Assembly (NCBI GenBank): GCA_015499995.1
Contig: JADNRV010000046.1
Span: forward strand, 1 to 64,000
Direction: 5' to 3'
DNA length: 64,000 nt
Source of the DNA: Flammula alnicola
Taxonomy: Eukaryota; Basidiomycota; Agaricomycetes; Agaricales; Strophariaceae
How positions within the stretch are numbered: position 1 is the first letter of the stretch; each line of letters opens with the position of its first letter. Shown here one piece after another: positions 25,541 through 35,873 of the stretch. The translations under genes were made by a program, and so were the position numbers. Under the pieces are notes generated by a model. The model did not search any database. It had not been told where the DNA came from and saw nothing but the letters and a program-made list of their open reading frames with translations.

Positions 25541-26534
25541 ATGGACTACGTCATACGTAACGCGCACACCATGTCAACTCCCGGCAAAGTCACCTTACCT
25601 ACCGAAGTCCTCCTCATCATCCGGGGATGGTTATTCCCGACAATCACAGCCCAACTCATCAAACAGTCGGCGGTCGCGCTTGTTTCATACGAACAATCAT
25701 TGCGCGACCTGCTTTGTCCTGATTGCATCTCATACAACCTCGACATATATGGGCCAGACATTTGGCAATGGGAACAATTTTCCGGAGCGTGCGCGTGCGC
25801 GGCGTCAGCCGAGGCCAACGACAATCCCACTGCGTATCTAAATTTGAGTGCACGCGCTAAGCACGATCATTCCTTTACCAAAGCAAGACGACGCCTGGAG
25901 CAGGCATCCTCAATCCCAAACAATTTGCAGACGCAGAACACTGGCTCGAGTCCCACCTATCACGCAGGCGGCTTTACGAGTCAAATGCCGTGGACTTGGG
26001 CAGTCAGCAGATTCGGCGACTCGGCCAGCGCCGACGACCGACATCTGGCACGTCGTGGCCTCCGTGCTTCGAGAGTTTAAATGCGAAGCTATTCGCGAAC
26101 CAGAGGACAGAACGTGCAGCCATAGCCACGTCGGAAGAGGTCAATTCCATTTCAAACGCGACTTTGTCCAAGTCGTTCCTTTGCAGACGAGTCACGAGCA
26201 CGCGTCGAGCCTGGAAGTGACCCAAGAAGAGCTGGACGGGCGCGCTCAAATCACATTGCACCTCGTCACAAGGGAACTTGGGCTCATTATAGAGTACGAA
26301 GAGGCGTTCGGCGTATATGGACGCCATATAATCTCACCCACGCGGCGTCTCCGATGGCCAAGCGTATCGAATTCTTGCTACAATGGCCAAGGCTTGGTGG
26401 ACGTCTTCCAAACACTGCTCCGCATTCTCGTTTCTCTGACTGCGGCCTGCCTCTCCGCTCCTATCACTTTGACCACAGTCGCACTCACCATCCTTTGCTT
26501 TTACTCGCGTCCAAGGGCCCTTCGGATTCTCTGA
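25541..26534 (+). CDS. F-box-like protein of an Agaricomycete-specific family (frame interrupted twice)
   Basis: The N-terminus has an F-box-like start (LPTEVLLIIRGWLFPTITAQ), followed by a family signature LLCPDCISYNLDIYGPDIW and QWEQFSGACACA. Downstream pieces in other frames continue the same type of protein: NPKQFADAEHWLESHLSRR, then TDIWHVVASVLREFKCEAI, and a hydrophobic C-terminus LTAACLSAPITLTTVALTIL with the end SRPRALRIL. The whole is about 330 residues. Two jumps (about 25905 and 26030) each need one added base, the same direction as the other breaks in this window. It may therefore be a working gene with assembly errors, though decay cannot be excluded. Family membership is from recall of similar agaricomycete proteins. 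Its last 190 bp and 3' flank are duplicated at 34.1 kb. Confidence 0.6.
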
Positions 26535-27886
26535 ATCTATTGGCACATCGTCTTTCGCACTCCTCCATCAAGCTCCACATTGCAAGATAGACCATCTCTT
26601 CCTCGACTTCCATGGACGGCTCAGCAGTTATTCCTTCAGTTATAGATATGAAGTTCCATTTTTCTTACATACCCGCGCATCGTTCAACTCTCTTCACTAT
26701 CGACAACTTCGATGATTTAGAATTACACTCATCCTCACGATCACTCCCTTGCGTCAGTCATGAGGCGCTTATCCGGGCCTCAGGCCTTATTGTCAGCGCT
26801 CACAGGGGTTATATGTGCCGCGTCATACGCGTCATTGTAGGATGTCATTATCATTAGTTGCGCGTGTGCGTGGAATAGCGTCATGCGCCACATGCCGTAA
26901 TAGGCCCGTATGACCCCTTTCAGCCCCTCCTTGAGGTTCACATTTCAGCGCTCAGCCGTCTTCACGAATCACCATGAACAAGATAAATCCACCATCGCAA
27001 TTACCATCACTCGACACAAGAAGCGTCTTCATCAAGCTTCTGACGCATCGATTCTGGAAAACACCTAGACCCAACCTAACCCGAAGTACCTGTACATCGT
27101 GATCGACAACCCACTCTTTCCATACCTTGCAAAATTCCGAACGAGTGTTCATCACTGTCGCGTCTGAATCAACTGATATATTATGGACTCTATCAGGGAC
27201 TGACTCCTTTATCGCTTAGAAGTAAACAAAGCACTGTAACATTTATGATGGCAGAAAGATTCTGGTCGTCATTGCCAATGCATCGATGTCGACATGGACA
27301 TGCAAAATTGAATCCGGGGCAGACAACACCCGGTGATTATAGAGTTCGAAGAAGATCCCGAATCATTTTGTTTTAATGAACATAAATTATATGCCTTACT
27401 ACCTCCTACTATTAGTACCGTCTCCATATCAAGGAAGCTCACTCGTAGGCAGACTTGGTGACGAGGAAGGACGAGGAGACTCGTGAGCTCCATAGTGGTA
27501 ACGTCAATCATTAGTGTTCCTTCATCCAGCTTCAGGAGCTCGAACGCGAGATGTTGAGAATTTGAGAATTCGAAGCGCACCTCGACGGACCTGACTATCA
27601 GGAGACGTTGGTGGGTTATGCCATGCAAGCATCATCGCCGGAAATCAAGACCAATCAGGATTATTCATCCACGAAGGTGCCAATGGGCAGAGGCCATATG
27701 GCGGCTCAGAGTCGATGCTCATAACGAGCGGCACGCCCGGTATGTAACATAGGAACAGGCTCTGACCTGCAGTGCGACGATTTTGCTTAGGATCCTGGCA
27801 GCCCGCCGCCTCCCATCTAATCCTGCTGCCAGCTGGGCAACGAACGGGCCTGCTTCATAATACTGTACATGCAGAAGTCCAAAGCC
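26346..27886 (+). repeat. Long direct repeat, copy A (F-box-like gene 3' end plus downstream sequence)
   Basis: This segment aligns with 34105-35241 in the same orientation. The match starts at CGTCTCCGATGG and ends at AAGTCCAAAGCC, with long near-identical blocks in between. Copy A has two stretches missing from copy B, about 26526-26685 and 26945-27215. The first 190 bp are the 3' coding end of the F-box-like gene; the rest is non-coding or unrecognised. No terminal inverted repeats were found, so it looks like a segmental duplication rather than a transposon. Confidence 0.8.
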
Positions 27887-28273
27887 AGGCCCGGCGCCAT
27901 AAGACTCTGTTGCAGATGACAAGATTACAATCACAACATTTGCATTAAGAAGGCCTTTATACTGTGCACATACTACAAATGCATGGAGAAGCTTGCGAGC
28001 ACGAGCCTTTCAGCACCGTACCCGTAAATTCAATCAATGACCTTTTCTATGGTCGAAATGGTGCCGACTACCGTGACTTGATAGTTGTCCACCTCACAGA
28101 AGAGCCAGAACCAGATAAAATTGAGCTGACATAGGCATCATCGTCTGCTACAATTAATTCAAAGCGGCCTCTGCGACGCTCGAGTAGAAAAAAATGACGT
28201 ACCAGTTACATCTATCAGTAAAAACGTAAAAAAACATCTTCCTATTATCAGCACTGATTTTGTGGTCCCAATA

Positions 28274-28297
28274 CAGTATTAGACGGGTACTTTGTAC
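28274..28297 (+). repeat. Left terminal inverted repeat of the pogo element
   Basis: 24 bases match the reverse complement of 31329-31352 without a mismatch. Position 28298 is the first difference. The repeat is preceded by the TA target duplication. Confidence 0.95.
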
Positions 28298-28817
28298 ACG
28301 ATGGGTCCTTTGTACAGTAGAGTTTTTCAGACTCAATTCACGAAAGTTTGGGATCTTGAGTATCTTTGGCTACTAGTATACTGCTCCTTCATCTATGACA
28401 TGTCCAATTTCTACAGAATTCGGCATCGTTCTCTTCATGGTGGGAGAAAACCCCGAAATGGTGTTTTCGCCAAATATGTAATTCCTGAATATCAAGGAAT
28501 AAAAATTACGCCTGTCCCTAGAAATTGCTACATGACATTAAGACAAGCAATGTACATGTATTCCACCGAAAAAATTGGGTAGGAATCACGCAGGATTCAT
28601 TAGGAGAGCCCAATCTCTTGCGAGGAGGGGGATCAAAGGGGATGTGACCCGTCTCAGCGCGTCACGTTATGTCACACACAGTGCACGCACATCCCACTGT
28701 CACGCGCATCTCGTCGACCCTTGTTTGACGTAAAAACGGGCGGATCTGTACAATATACGAGGAATATGAGTTTCGAGCCATTTCTTTCACTTCATACTTC
28801 ACACCAGACACCCTAAT

Positions 28818-31078
28818 ATGGCTCGAAAAGCGTTATCCGAGACAAAGAAGAAGCAAATACATCAAGAAATACATGCCGCGTGCATGGCTGCCGCCGTTGC
28901 TATGTACCAGGAGGAACAGAAAAAGGCAGCGGGTGACAAAAGGCTTGGTTTACGCAAGGTTTGCGATGCTGTGGAGAAGGAATACTTCAAGGAGAAGAAG
29001 ATCAAGGTATCGTTAAACCACAATACCTTACGGAACTTGGTAAACGGAGGAAGAACGATGCTGGAAATGAACAGATCAAAAAGTTGGCTCTCGAAGGAGG
29101 AAGCTGAGGAGGTCATCAGTTTTGCGGTAGAGATCGCTGCTTGGGGACACGGCCTGGACCACCAACGGCTTAAGGAGCATGTGGACGAAATCTGCCGGGC
29201 TCGATATGGTTCAAAATTCCCGAAGGAAGGTGTTGGGCGGAAATGGACCAGTCGCTTCATGGAGAAGCATAGCGATCGGTTGCACATGTACACAGCGCGA
29301 CCTCTCGATAATGTGCGCGGACAGGCCGTCAATCCCGTAACGAACGAACTGTGGTACGACGTGGTTGAGGAGATCCAGTTACGTGGTGACGATGGCCAGC
29401 CAGTTGCTCCGGAATGCACGTGGGCAATGGATGAGAGTGGATTTCAGGCGAATGGAGGGGAAGGCTGGAGTCGTATCATCGGAGCTAAAGGGAAGAAAGT
29501 CCAATATCAGCAACAAGCGGGTACACGAGAAAACATAACCGTCCTCGTTACGATTGGCGCAAATGGAATGGCTCTCGTACCTGCTGTACTTTATGCTGGG
29601 AAAGGATACCTCGTAAAATGGAAGCAAGATAACCCTGCAAATGCGATGTGAGCAACACTTTTATCTCCGAAACAAAATTGCCTAATACCTTATGTATCAT
29701 CAGGTTGGGATACTCGCAGAAAGGTTGGACCGACAATACGATAGGCATCGAATATATCAAGGCCTTTGACAAGCAAACTCGTGCTCTCGCTAAAGGGAGA
29801 TATCGCGTGCTCTATGTCGACGGCCACAAGTCACATATCACCCGCGGTTTCCTACAGCACTGCCGTCAGAACAGGATTCACGTTCCGTGTTATCCTGCAC
29901 ACGGAACTCATGTATACCAAGGTCTTGATGTCGCAGTTTTCGGACCACTGAAGCTAGATTATGGCAACCGCCGCGACAGCCTGCTACGTGAAACTGGCGA
30001 AGCTATTTCAAAGGAGAATTTCCTCAAAGTATACGGAGAGTCTCACCTTAAAGTACTCCAACCGGAGCTCATCCAAACCGCCTTTCGCAAGACAGGAATC
30101 GTGCCATTTGATCGCACTGTTGTTACCACAGATATGATGGCGCCAAGTCGGGAAACCTCGTACAAGGTCTATACACCCATCGTCCCATCCACGCCTGTCC
30201 GGATCGTCACGGATTTGCTTGTGGATGCTATTCAAGCACCTATCGATCAATCAAATGAAAACTTGCCACAAAGGGAAAGTGAACTTACCCGTCCCGTCCG
30301 AATTGCCCTTCCTCAGCTCGCCTCGTCTGACGCACGCTTCCTCACATCTGAATCCCCAATCAAATCCTCATCCACCCTTCCTGAAATGCCTACTGTCGAA
30401 ATATCTCCGATCAAACTGCGGACCCGCACACAAAATAACTCGGATTTGCGTACCATTGAGGTGAAGACACGACTGGAGAAGCAGTTCCAGGAGGAATTAG
30501 CGGTCAAGGATGCGAAGATCAAGTACTTAAAGGGATATGTCATGCAATTGCAATCCCAGATGATCTTGCAACAAGTTTACTGTGCAAGGGTACGGCGTCA
30601 GCTTCGGGCGAAAGAAAATAAATTGGCGAGGAATGGAAAGAGAGGCGGAAAGGTAATGGGGGATGGAGAAGGCCGGTTACTCACAGGTTCTGTGGTGTTC
30701 GATTTAGTGGACAAGCACGAAGCTGCAAGGGATGCTGAAGCCGCAGAAAGGGAATCCCGCAAACAACGCAAGTTGGATTACACGGCAGAGATGGCAGAGT
30801 GGACCAGAAAGGAGGAGAAGAGGCTGAAACGAAATGAAGGGGGCTTGGTGAGGTGGAAAGCTGCTGTTGAAGATTGGGACGCACGAAAGAAGGAGGCGAA
30901 AGCAGCACGTAGGAAGGTGAAGGAGTGGGAGAAAGAGAACCCCAAACCAAAGAAAACAGACCCGGAATTCTTCGAGAAAGCCATCCCGAAGCCGAAGATG
31001 AAGAAGAACGTCGACGAGGACGATGAGGGCGAGGAATTTGATTGGACGGATGAATCTGAGGACGAGGATGAAGCTTGA
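28818..31078 (+). CDS. Pogo-type DDE transposase, 734 aa
   Basis: Two exons (28818-29647 and 29704-31078) join across a 56-nt intron to 2,205 nt. The N-terminal third holds basic helices and a CENP-B/Tc5-type HTH stretch (SWLSKEEAEEVISFAVEIA, then GVGRKWTSRFMEKH). The DDE_1 catalytic core has Asp205 in TWAMDESGF, Asp316 in VLYVDGHKSH and Asp352 in YQGLDVAVFGPLK, with 35 residues between the last two. The C-terminal 250 residues form a charged coiled coil ending in an acidic tail (DEDDEGEEFDW...). The enzyme should cut and paste the surrounding element using its 24-bp terminal repeats. The frame is fully open, unlike many fossil fungal copies. Confidence 0.92.
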
Positions 31079-31328
31079 TCTTGGCAGTTGTTATCGATTA
31101 TCACCGGTAAAGAAAGCTGTCACGCTTCACGTGACCGGTGTACAAACTAGGCGACTTTGCCGGAAAAGCACTTTCCGACTTGCAACGTCTCTGTACAAAC
31201 AGGAACTCGCGTATGCTCTCGATTTTTTTTTAAAAACACATTATTTCGATGTCTATGCATATAGAAAAAAAATGATTGTAAGAATTAGTTCACTACGAGG
31301 TGAGATAATCGCCGAACAATAATTTGGC

Positions 31329-31352
31329 GTACAAAGTACCCGTCTAATACTG
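31329..31352 (-). repeat. Right terminal inverted repeat of the pogo element
   Basis: Exact reverse complement of 28274-28297, followed by TA. It ends in ..AATACTG, so the element has CAGT...ACTG termini, as in Tc1/pogo families. Confidence 0.95.
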
Positions 31353-31668
31353 TATTCCATTATCGCCCCATTCTTGTCTACAAAAAGTATGCCATCAATC
31401 CCATAGCCATCAAAGAGAGGATCCGCCCTGAAATAAAAGTCAAGCTTAGGTGTCTCCAAATGAACTGAGAAAGCCTATAGTGTTTAAATTTTGGGATGTG
31501 ATGTAGCAAACATTGAAATCTTATGACGTACCTTTCCAGCTTCGGATGCAATCCAACAGCTAGCCTCTTTCTTGGCCTTGTTCATCTGCAACGCTTAACA
31601 CTCGAGCTCCTTTCCGTCCATCTTGACATATGTTTTGAAACCTGCGAATTCGGCCACCCACGGAAAAT

Positions 31669-33621
31669 CTACACCTCCAACAGATCTTGCAACTCCCCAC
31701 ACCCGTCCCGCGGGCAATGGTGCATTTCCGACCGCCCAAAGTCGAAAAACTTGAACCCTTCCGCAGTCTGCGCCACGTTCCGTGGTTCAAGATCACCATG
31801 CACAACACCCAAAGAATGTAGTGTCTTCACCGAATCGACAAGCTTTTTCCTGAAAAGTTCAAGTCAATGAATTAGGTCTGACAATCCATAACGAGATGCC
31901 CCACCATTCTATCGCACTCATGTCCATCTTTACGTCGCTCCAATCCGAGCCATAGACTTCCTCAAGGCTGTCTCCGACATTCTCAAGCAAGAAACCAAAC
32001 CAGCCACCGAGAGGCCTCTGGAACATCCCATAAAACCTGGGGATGAGGGAACAGTCCTTAAGCGCCACCTCATACATATAAAGTTCACGCAAAACCATGA
32101 TCGAGTGAACTTCTGACACGAGCTTCATGATGCACAACCTATCGTCACCTTCGACACGGCATGTGTATATGCTGCTCCATCTACTCGTCTGAATCTGTTC
32201 GACGAGAGTCACAGTGTCAACATTTGTTGAGGGAATGCGGGGAGCACGAAGTAAGTTCCGCGGCTGCAGGGGGGATGGTGAAAGTGATTTCGTCAAGGAA
32301 CTGGAGCCCTTCACTGCTGGCGTGTTTTGTACCGCTGAAAGGGGTTGAGGGGTTTGACGAATCACAGATATACGATGTACGTCGGTACAGTTCAACCACG
32401 GATGCTGCAAAATCATCTAGCAAGATGTGTCAGTAATCTTCTGCCGTCGGATAAAGGAAAAACACGTACAGCGTTCGTTGTGACTTGAAGAGAACATTTA
32501 GGGATACCGCTTTGCTCAGCTTGCTCCCCGCCGGTAGTCTTCTCATTGTCGCTGACACTTTCATCATCTTCCTCAGCTTCATCTGCATCTGGTATTGTGT
32601 CCAACCGCAGAAGCTGAGAGAGAGCAGCAGGCGGGCTCTTGACACTGTGACCAGGAATTAGATTGGCACATAGCATAGCGACAAGTATGGCAAGGAACGG
32701 CTCGGGTTTTATCTTAGCCTGAAATGGCGTGAGTTGTTTCTCTGTATTGGGAACCGGAAGGGTCTCATTCTGAAGCTTGAAGACAGGCGAAAGAAGGAGC
32801 ATTATTCCTGGATGAGAGGGGTCTGTAGAGTTTACTACAGACGACGCATGAGACTAAAAGACAGGGCAATGAGGAGAGGCGCACCGCGTTGTGCGGCGAT
32901 CGCGAGATATCCAGCGAAGAAAAAACCATACTCCGCTTGTGCAGTAGCCATCTGCAGCGCAAGCTGCGTTGTGTGAGATAGCGGCCTCTTATGATACTCG
33001 ATAAACACTCACTTTCACGACCATGGCCTTGGGACCAGTTTGCTTCTGAGTGGCATCAAGACTGAATGACCCACTCAACGCTTCCGCCTTTGCCAGCAAC
33101 ACAGAATAAGCCATATCCTCGTCGGAACAGACTTCGATGGGCACCCATTCAGTGTCGGTCTGTCGTAGAACAGTAATGTTGAAGTCGCTTTTCTGGGCAT
33201 ATGAGATCTGAACGACAGAATCATGGCGCACAAGGATGGGACCCGAACCAGCAGCCGTAGCGATAGCCTCAACGACAGGGTCCACCGCTTCAATGACATC
33301 GTTACCATACTGGCTCACACTGTCCTCGGTCCAGAGAGACAACGATGCCATACGGGTCAAGAAACGCTGCATCGGCTGACAAGACACATCGCCAATGTGA
33401 AGATCATTGACCACTCCACCGATGAAGCTCTTCAGGTTTGGGAGGAGATCAGGGTATAGCTGGCAGGAGATGTGACGATACGCCGGAGGAGGAATGTCTC
33501 GGGCGCTATAATCTGCAATTGAAGTGTTATTTTTCGCATCTGGGTGCAGCGCAGGTCGTTCCGGAAGGAATGTCAAGAGCTCCTCGATGTTGGCTGGACA
33601 AGCGGTAGTGGTATAAGGCAT
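31669..33621 (-). CDS. Agaricomycete protein-kinase-like protein
   Basis: Several exons on the minus strand. The N-terminal part (MPYTTTACPANIEELLTFLPERP..., then RQTDTEWVPIEVCSDEDMAY and LALQMATAQAEYGFFFAGYLAIAAQ) is a conserved fungal region without a known role. The C-terminal part is kinase-like: SIYTCRVEGDDRLCIMKLV with a VAIK-type Lys, LLENVGDSLEEVY as hinge, the catalytic loop VVHGDLEPRN (HxDxxxxN) and FKFFDFGRSE (DFG). The protein ends only about 20 residues after DFG, so most of the C-lobe is absent. This truncated layout is common in agaricomycete kinase-like families, and activity is uncertain. The first in-frame Met is taken as the start; an upstream exon is possible. The stop lies just before the DUF7918 remnant and 317 bp from the transposon. 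Confidence 0.68.
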
Positions 33622-34104
33622 GTCGCAATGTATGACATAAGCTGATGGCCGTGCACCGGCATCGCAAATGATGTCAGTGCACAGTACTGATTCATCTTGA
33701 CTTTTGCAGATCAATCGATCACCATGCTTTCGCAGTTATTATCAACGAGCATGTATAATGTTCTTTGCCAAATTTGTCTCATTTCCGTAGGAGGTCACTG
33801 TGACCGTCGCTTTTTTCTGCTACTATTCCAGTCTGCATCCAGTTCTTCAACCTGAAACTACCCTCTCGTGCACCTTTCGTTGATTTCCGAAACCATCCTT
33901 CCTCAAAATATACGGGGTTTCGCTGGATTAAGTCTGCTTGATTCACCACTGTGCGTCCTAGGCTCGTTCAGAATGTTATAAGTGGTTTATCGAAGAACTA
34001 ATAAAGTCTCAATTCAGTGAATGTGCAAGGAGTCATAAATAATTGGAATCAGACAGTGGAATACGCAGTAATAGTAGGGACTAAAAAGGTTCAGAGTAAG
34101 CTAC
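33622..34104. other. Intergenic, promoter side of the kinase-like gene
   Basis: About 480 bp between the kinase-like gene start and repeat copy B. It is A/T-rich with pyrimidine blocks (around 33805-33830). The kinase-like gene promoter, and perhaps a further 5' exon, should be here. Confidence 0.4.
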
Positions 34105-35241
34105 CGTCTCCGATGGCGAAGCATATCGAATTCCTGCTACAATGGCCAAGGCTTGGTGGATGTCTTCCAAACATTGCTCCGCGTTCTCGTTTCTCTGACT
34201 GTGGCCTGTCTCTCCGCTCCTATCACTTTGACCACAGTCGTACTCACCATCCTTTGCTTTTACTGGCGTCCAAGGGCGGCCCTCGTTCAATTCTATTCAC
34301 TTTCGGCAACTTCGATGGTTTATGTAGAATTACAGTCACCCTCACGATTACTCCCTTGCGTCAGTCATGATGCCCCTACCAGGGCCTCAGGCCTTATTGT
34401 CGGCCCTCACAAGGGTTACATGTGCCGCGTCATAGCGCGTTATTGTAGAATGGTCAACCTCATTAGTTGCGCGTGTGCGTGGAACAGCGTCATGCGCCAC
34501 ATACTGTAATAGGCCCGTATGAGTTACTATGACCCCTTTCGGCCCCTCCTTGAGGTTCACATTTCATAGAAGTAAACAAAGCGCTGCAACATTTATGATG
34601 GCAGAAGGATTCTGGTCGTCATTGACAATGCATCGATGTCGACATGGACATGCAAAATTGAATCCGGGGCACAGGACACCCGGTGCTTATAGAATTCGAA
34701 GAAGAGTTCGAGTCATTTTGCTTTAATGATACGCCTTACTACCTCCTACCAGTACCGTTTCCATATCAAAGGAAGCTCGCTCGTAGGCAGACTTGGTGAC
34801 GAGGAAGGACGTCGACGAGGAGACTCGTGAGCTACTCCATATTGGCAGTGTCAATCATTAGCATTCCTTCATCCAGCTTCAGGAGCTCGAAGGTGAGATG
34901 TTGAGAATTTGAGAATTCGAAGGTCACCTCGACGGACCTGACTATCAAGAGACGTTGGTATAAGCATCATCCTGGATCATCGCCAGGAATCAAGACCAAT
35001 CAGGATCATTCATCCACGAAGACGCCAATGGACAGAGGCCATACGGCGGCTCAGAGTCGATACTCAGAATTCTGAGTATCGACACGGCCGCTATGTAACG
35101 TAGGAACCAGCTCTCACCTGCAGCGCGACGATCCCCTTAGGATCCTGGCAAGCCGGCCGCCTCTTGAGTTTCTCTCACCTAATCCTGCTGGGCAACGAAC
35201 GGGTCTCCTTCATAACACCGTACATCCGGAAGTCCAAAGCC
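34105..35241 (+). repeat. Long direct repeat, copy B (truncated F-box-like gene end plus flank)
   Basis: Same-strand copy of 26346-27886, shorter by about 400 bp because of two gaps. The first 170 bp match the 3' coding end of the F-box-like gene (QTLLRVLVSLTVACLSAP... FYWRPRA), but the stop codon context is lost and there is no upstream gene, so this part is a dead fragment. Many differences from copy A are transitions, several at CpG (for example CGT/CAT and CGT/TGT), as expected for decay of methylated DNA. Confidence 0.8.
35056..35083. repeat. 28-bp perfect palindrome inside repeat copy B
   Basis: The half-site GTCGATACTCAGAA is followed at once by its exact reverse complement, centred on GAATTC. 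Copy A has only a single diverged half here (about 27711-27722), so the palindrome arose in copy B by local inverted duplication. It could form a short hairpin; no function is implied. Confidence 0.9.
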
Positions 35242-35873
35242 CAAAGAGATGGTCCAAAAGATGGATGTCGAACGAGAATAACATAAATATCCAGCAATGA
35301 AGACGATGATACAATGAGTCATCTATCTAAAAAAACATGTTTTACTTTTCTTCTTTCTTCTTCATACCTCGAAAGTTAAACTCTACATACAATTCTACCC
35401 AAGCCAAGGGATCTGTTGCAAGGGATGGGGGGCACCGGGCGGTAGCAAAGACAAAAGGGGCCAGGGCCAATGATGAATACGAAGGAAGAGCATTTTTGTG
35501 TCCATGTGTGTGTACGGCGTACATAGGTATGTCTGCAGTGATTGATGGTTGAAACAGATTATGCAGATAAGATAAGCAGAGAGATAAAGACAGACAGAGG
35601 AAGATAGAGAAAAGACTCGGTCCATCAGGAATCTGGAGCGTACAGGAGTGGGGTGGGGCGGTGGAAGCAGAGATGTCGCAGAAGAGGTTGTCTTCGTTTA
35701 GCTAGGTTGTCGCGATATCCTACAGCAGCGTTTTGTTTTGGAATTATATATGTCGATAAATAGATAAAAGCAATTCTGAAAAGCCAAATCACCAGCCAGT
35801 CAATTTATTTAAGAAGATCGCGAAATGTAAAGGACTTACAATGATACGATTATGAATACTTTTGGAGTCCCAG
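35242..35873. other. Intergenic, 3' flank of the homeodomain gene
   Basis: About 630 bp, A/T-rich, with purine-rich tracts on the plus strand (35570-35620). A GTAAGT donor-like site on the minus strand just below the stop (near 35840) suggests an intron in the 3' UTR. No gene is seen. Confidence 0.45.

Larger units (their letters stand above)
28274..31352 (+). mobile_element. Complete pogo/Tc1-type DNA transposon, 3,079 bp
   Basis: The ends are perfect 24-bp terminal inverted repeats beginning CAGTATTAGACGGG, flanked on both sides by the dinucleotide TA (28272-28273 and 31353-31354), the target duplication of Tc1/mariner/pogo elements. Inside is one gene with a DDE transposase that has no stops or frameshifts. 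A second copy of the motif GGGTNCTTTGTACA lies just inside the left repeat (28303-28316), a possible extra transposase site. The uncorrupted termini and open reading frame suggest recent insertion and possible activity. The target was a DUF7918-like reading frame on the opposite strand. Confidence 0.93.
28068..31655 (-). pseudogene. DUF7918-like gene split by the pogo transposon
   Basis: Two minus-strand pieces flank the transposon. The right piece (about 31655-31355) reads TYVKMDGKELEC, an in-frame TAA at 31595-31597, EASCWIASEAGK, an intron at about 31478-31539, then AFSVHLETPKLDFYF, FDGYGIDGILF and ends NGAIMEY. The left piece (28271-28068) continues WDHKISADNRKMFFYVFTD and, after a T7 run (minus sense) that shifts the frame by one, RRGRFELIVADDDAYVSS to a TAG. 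Removing the element and one TA joins both pieces in frame. CWI-SE-GK-FSV and DDDAY are typical of agaricomycete proteins annotated DUF7918, of unknown role. No start codon is visible before the right piece and the reading contains a stop, so it is a remnant. Confidence 0.6.

Noticed and set aside
26346..35241. Repeat copies A and B as long terminal repeats of a retroelement
   Set aside because: No TG..CA ends, primer-binding site, reverse transcriptase or integrase were found between them, and copy A begins inside a host F-box-like gene.
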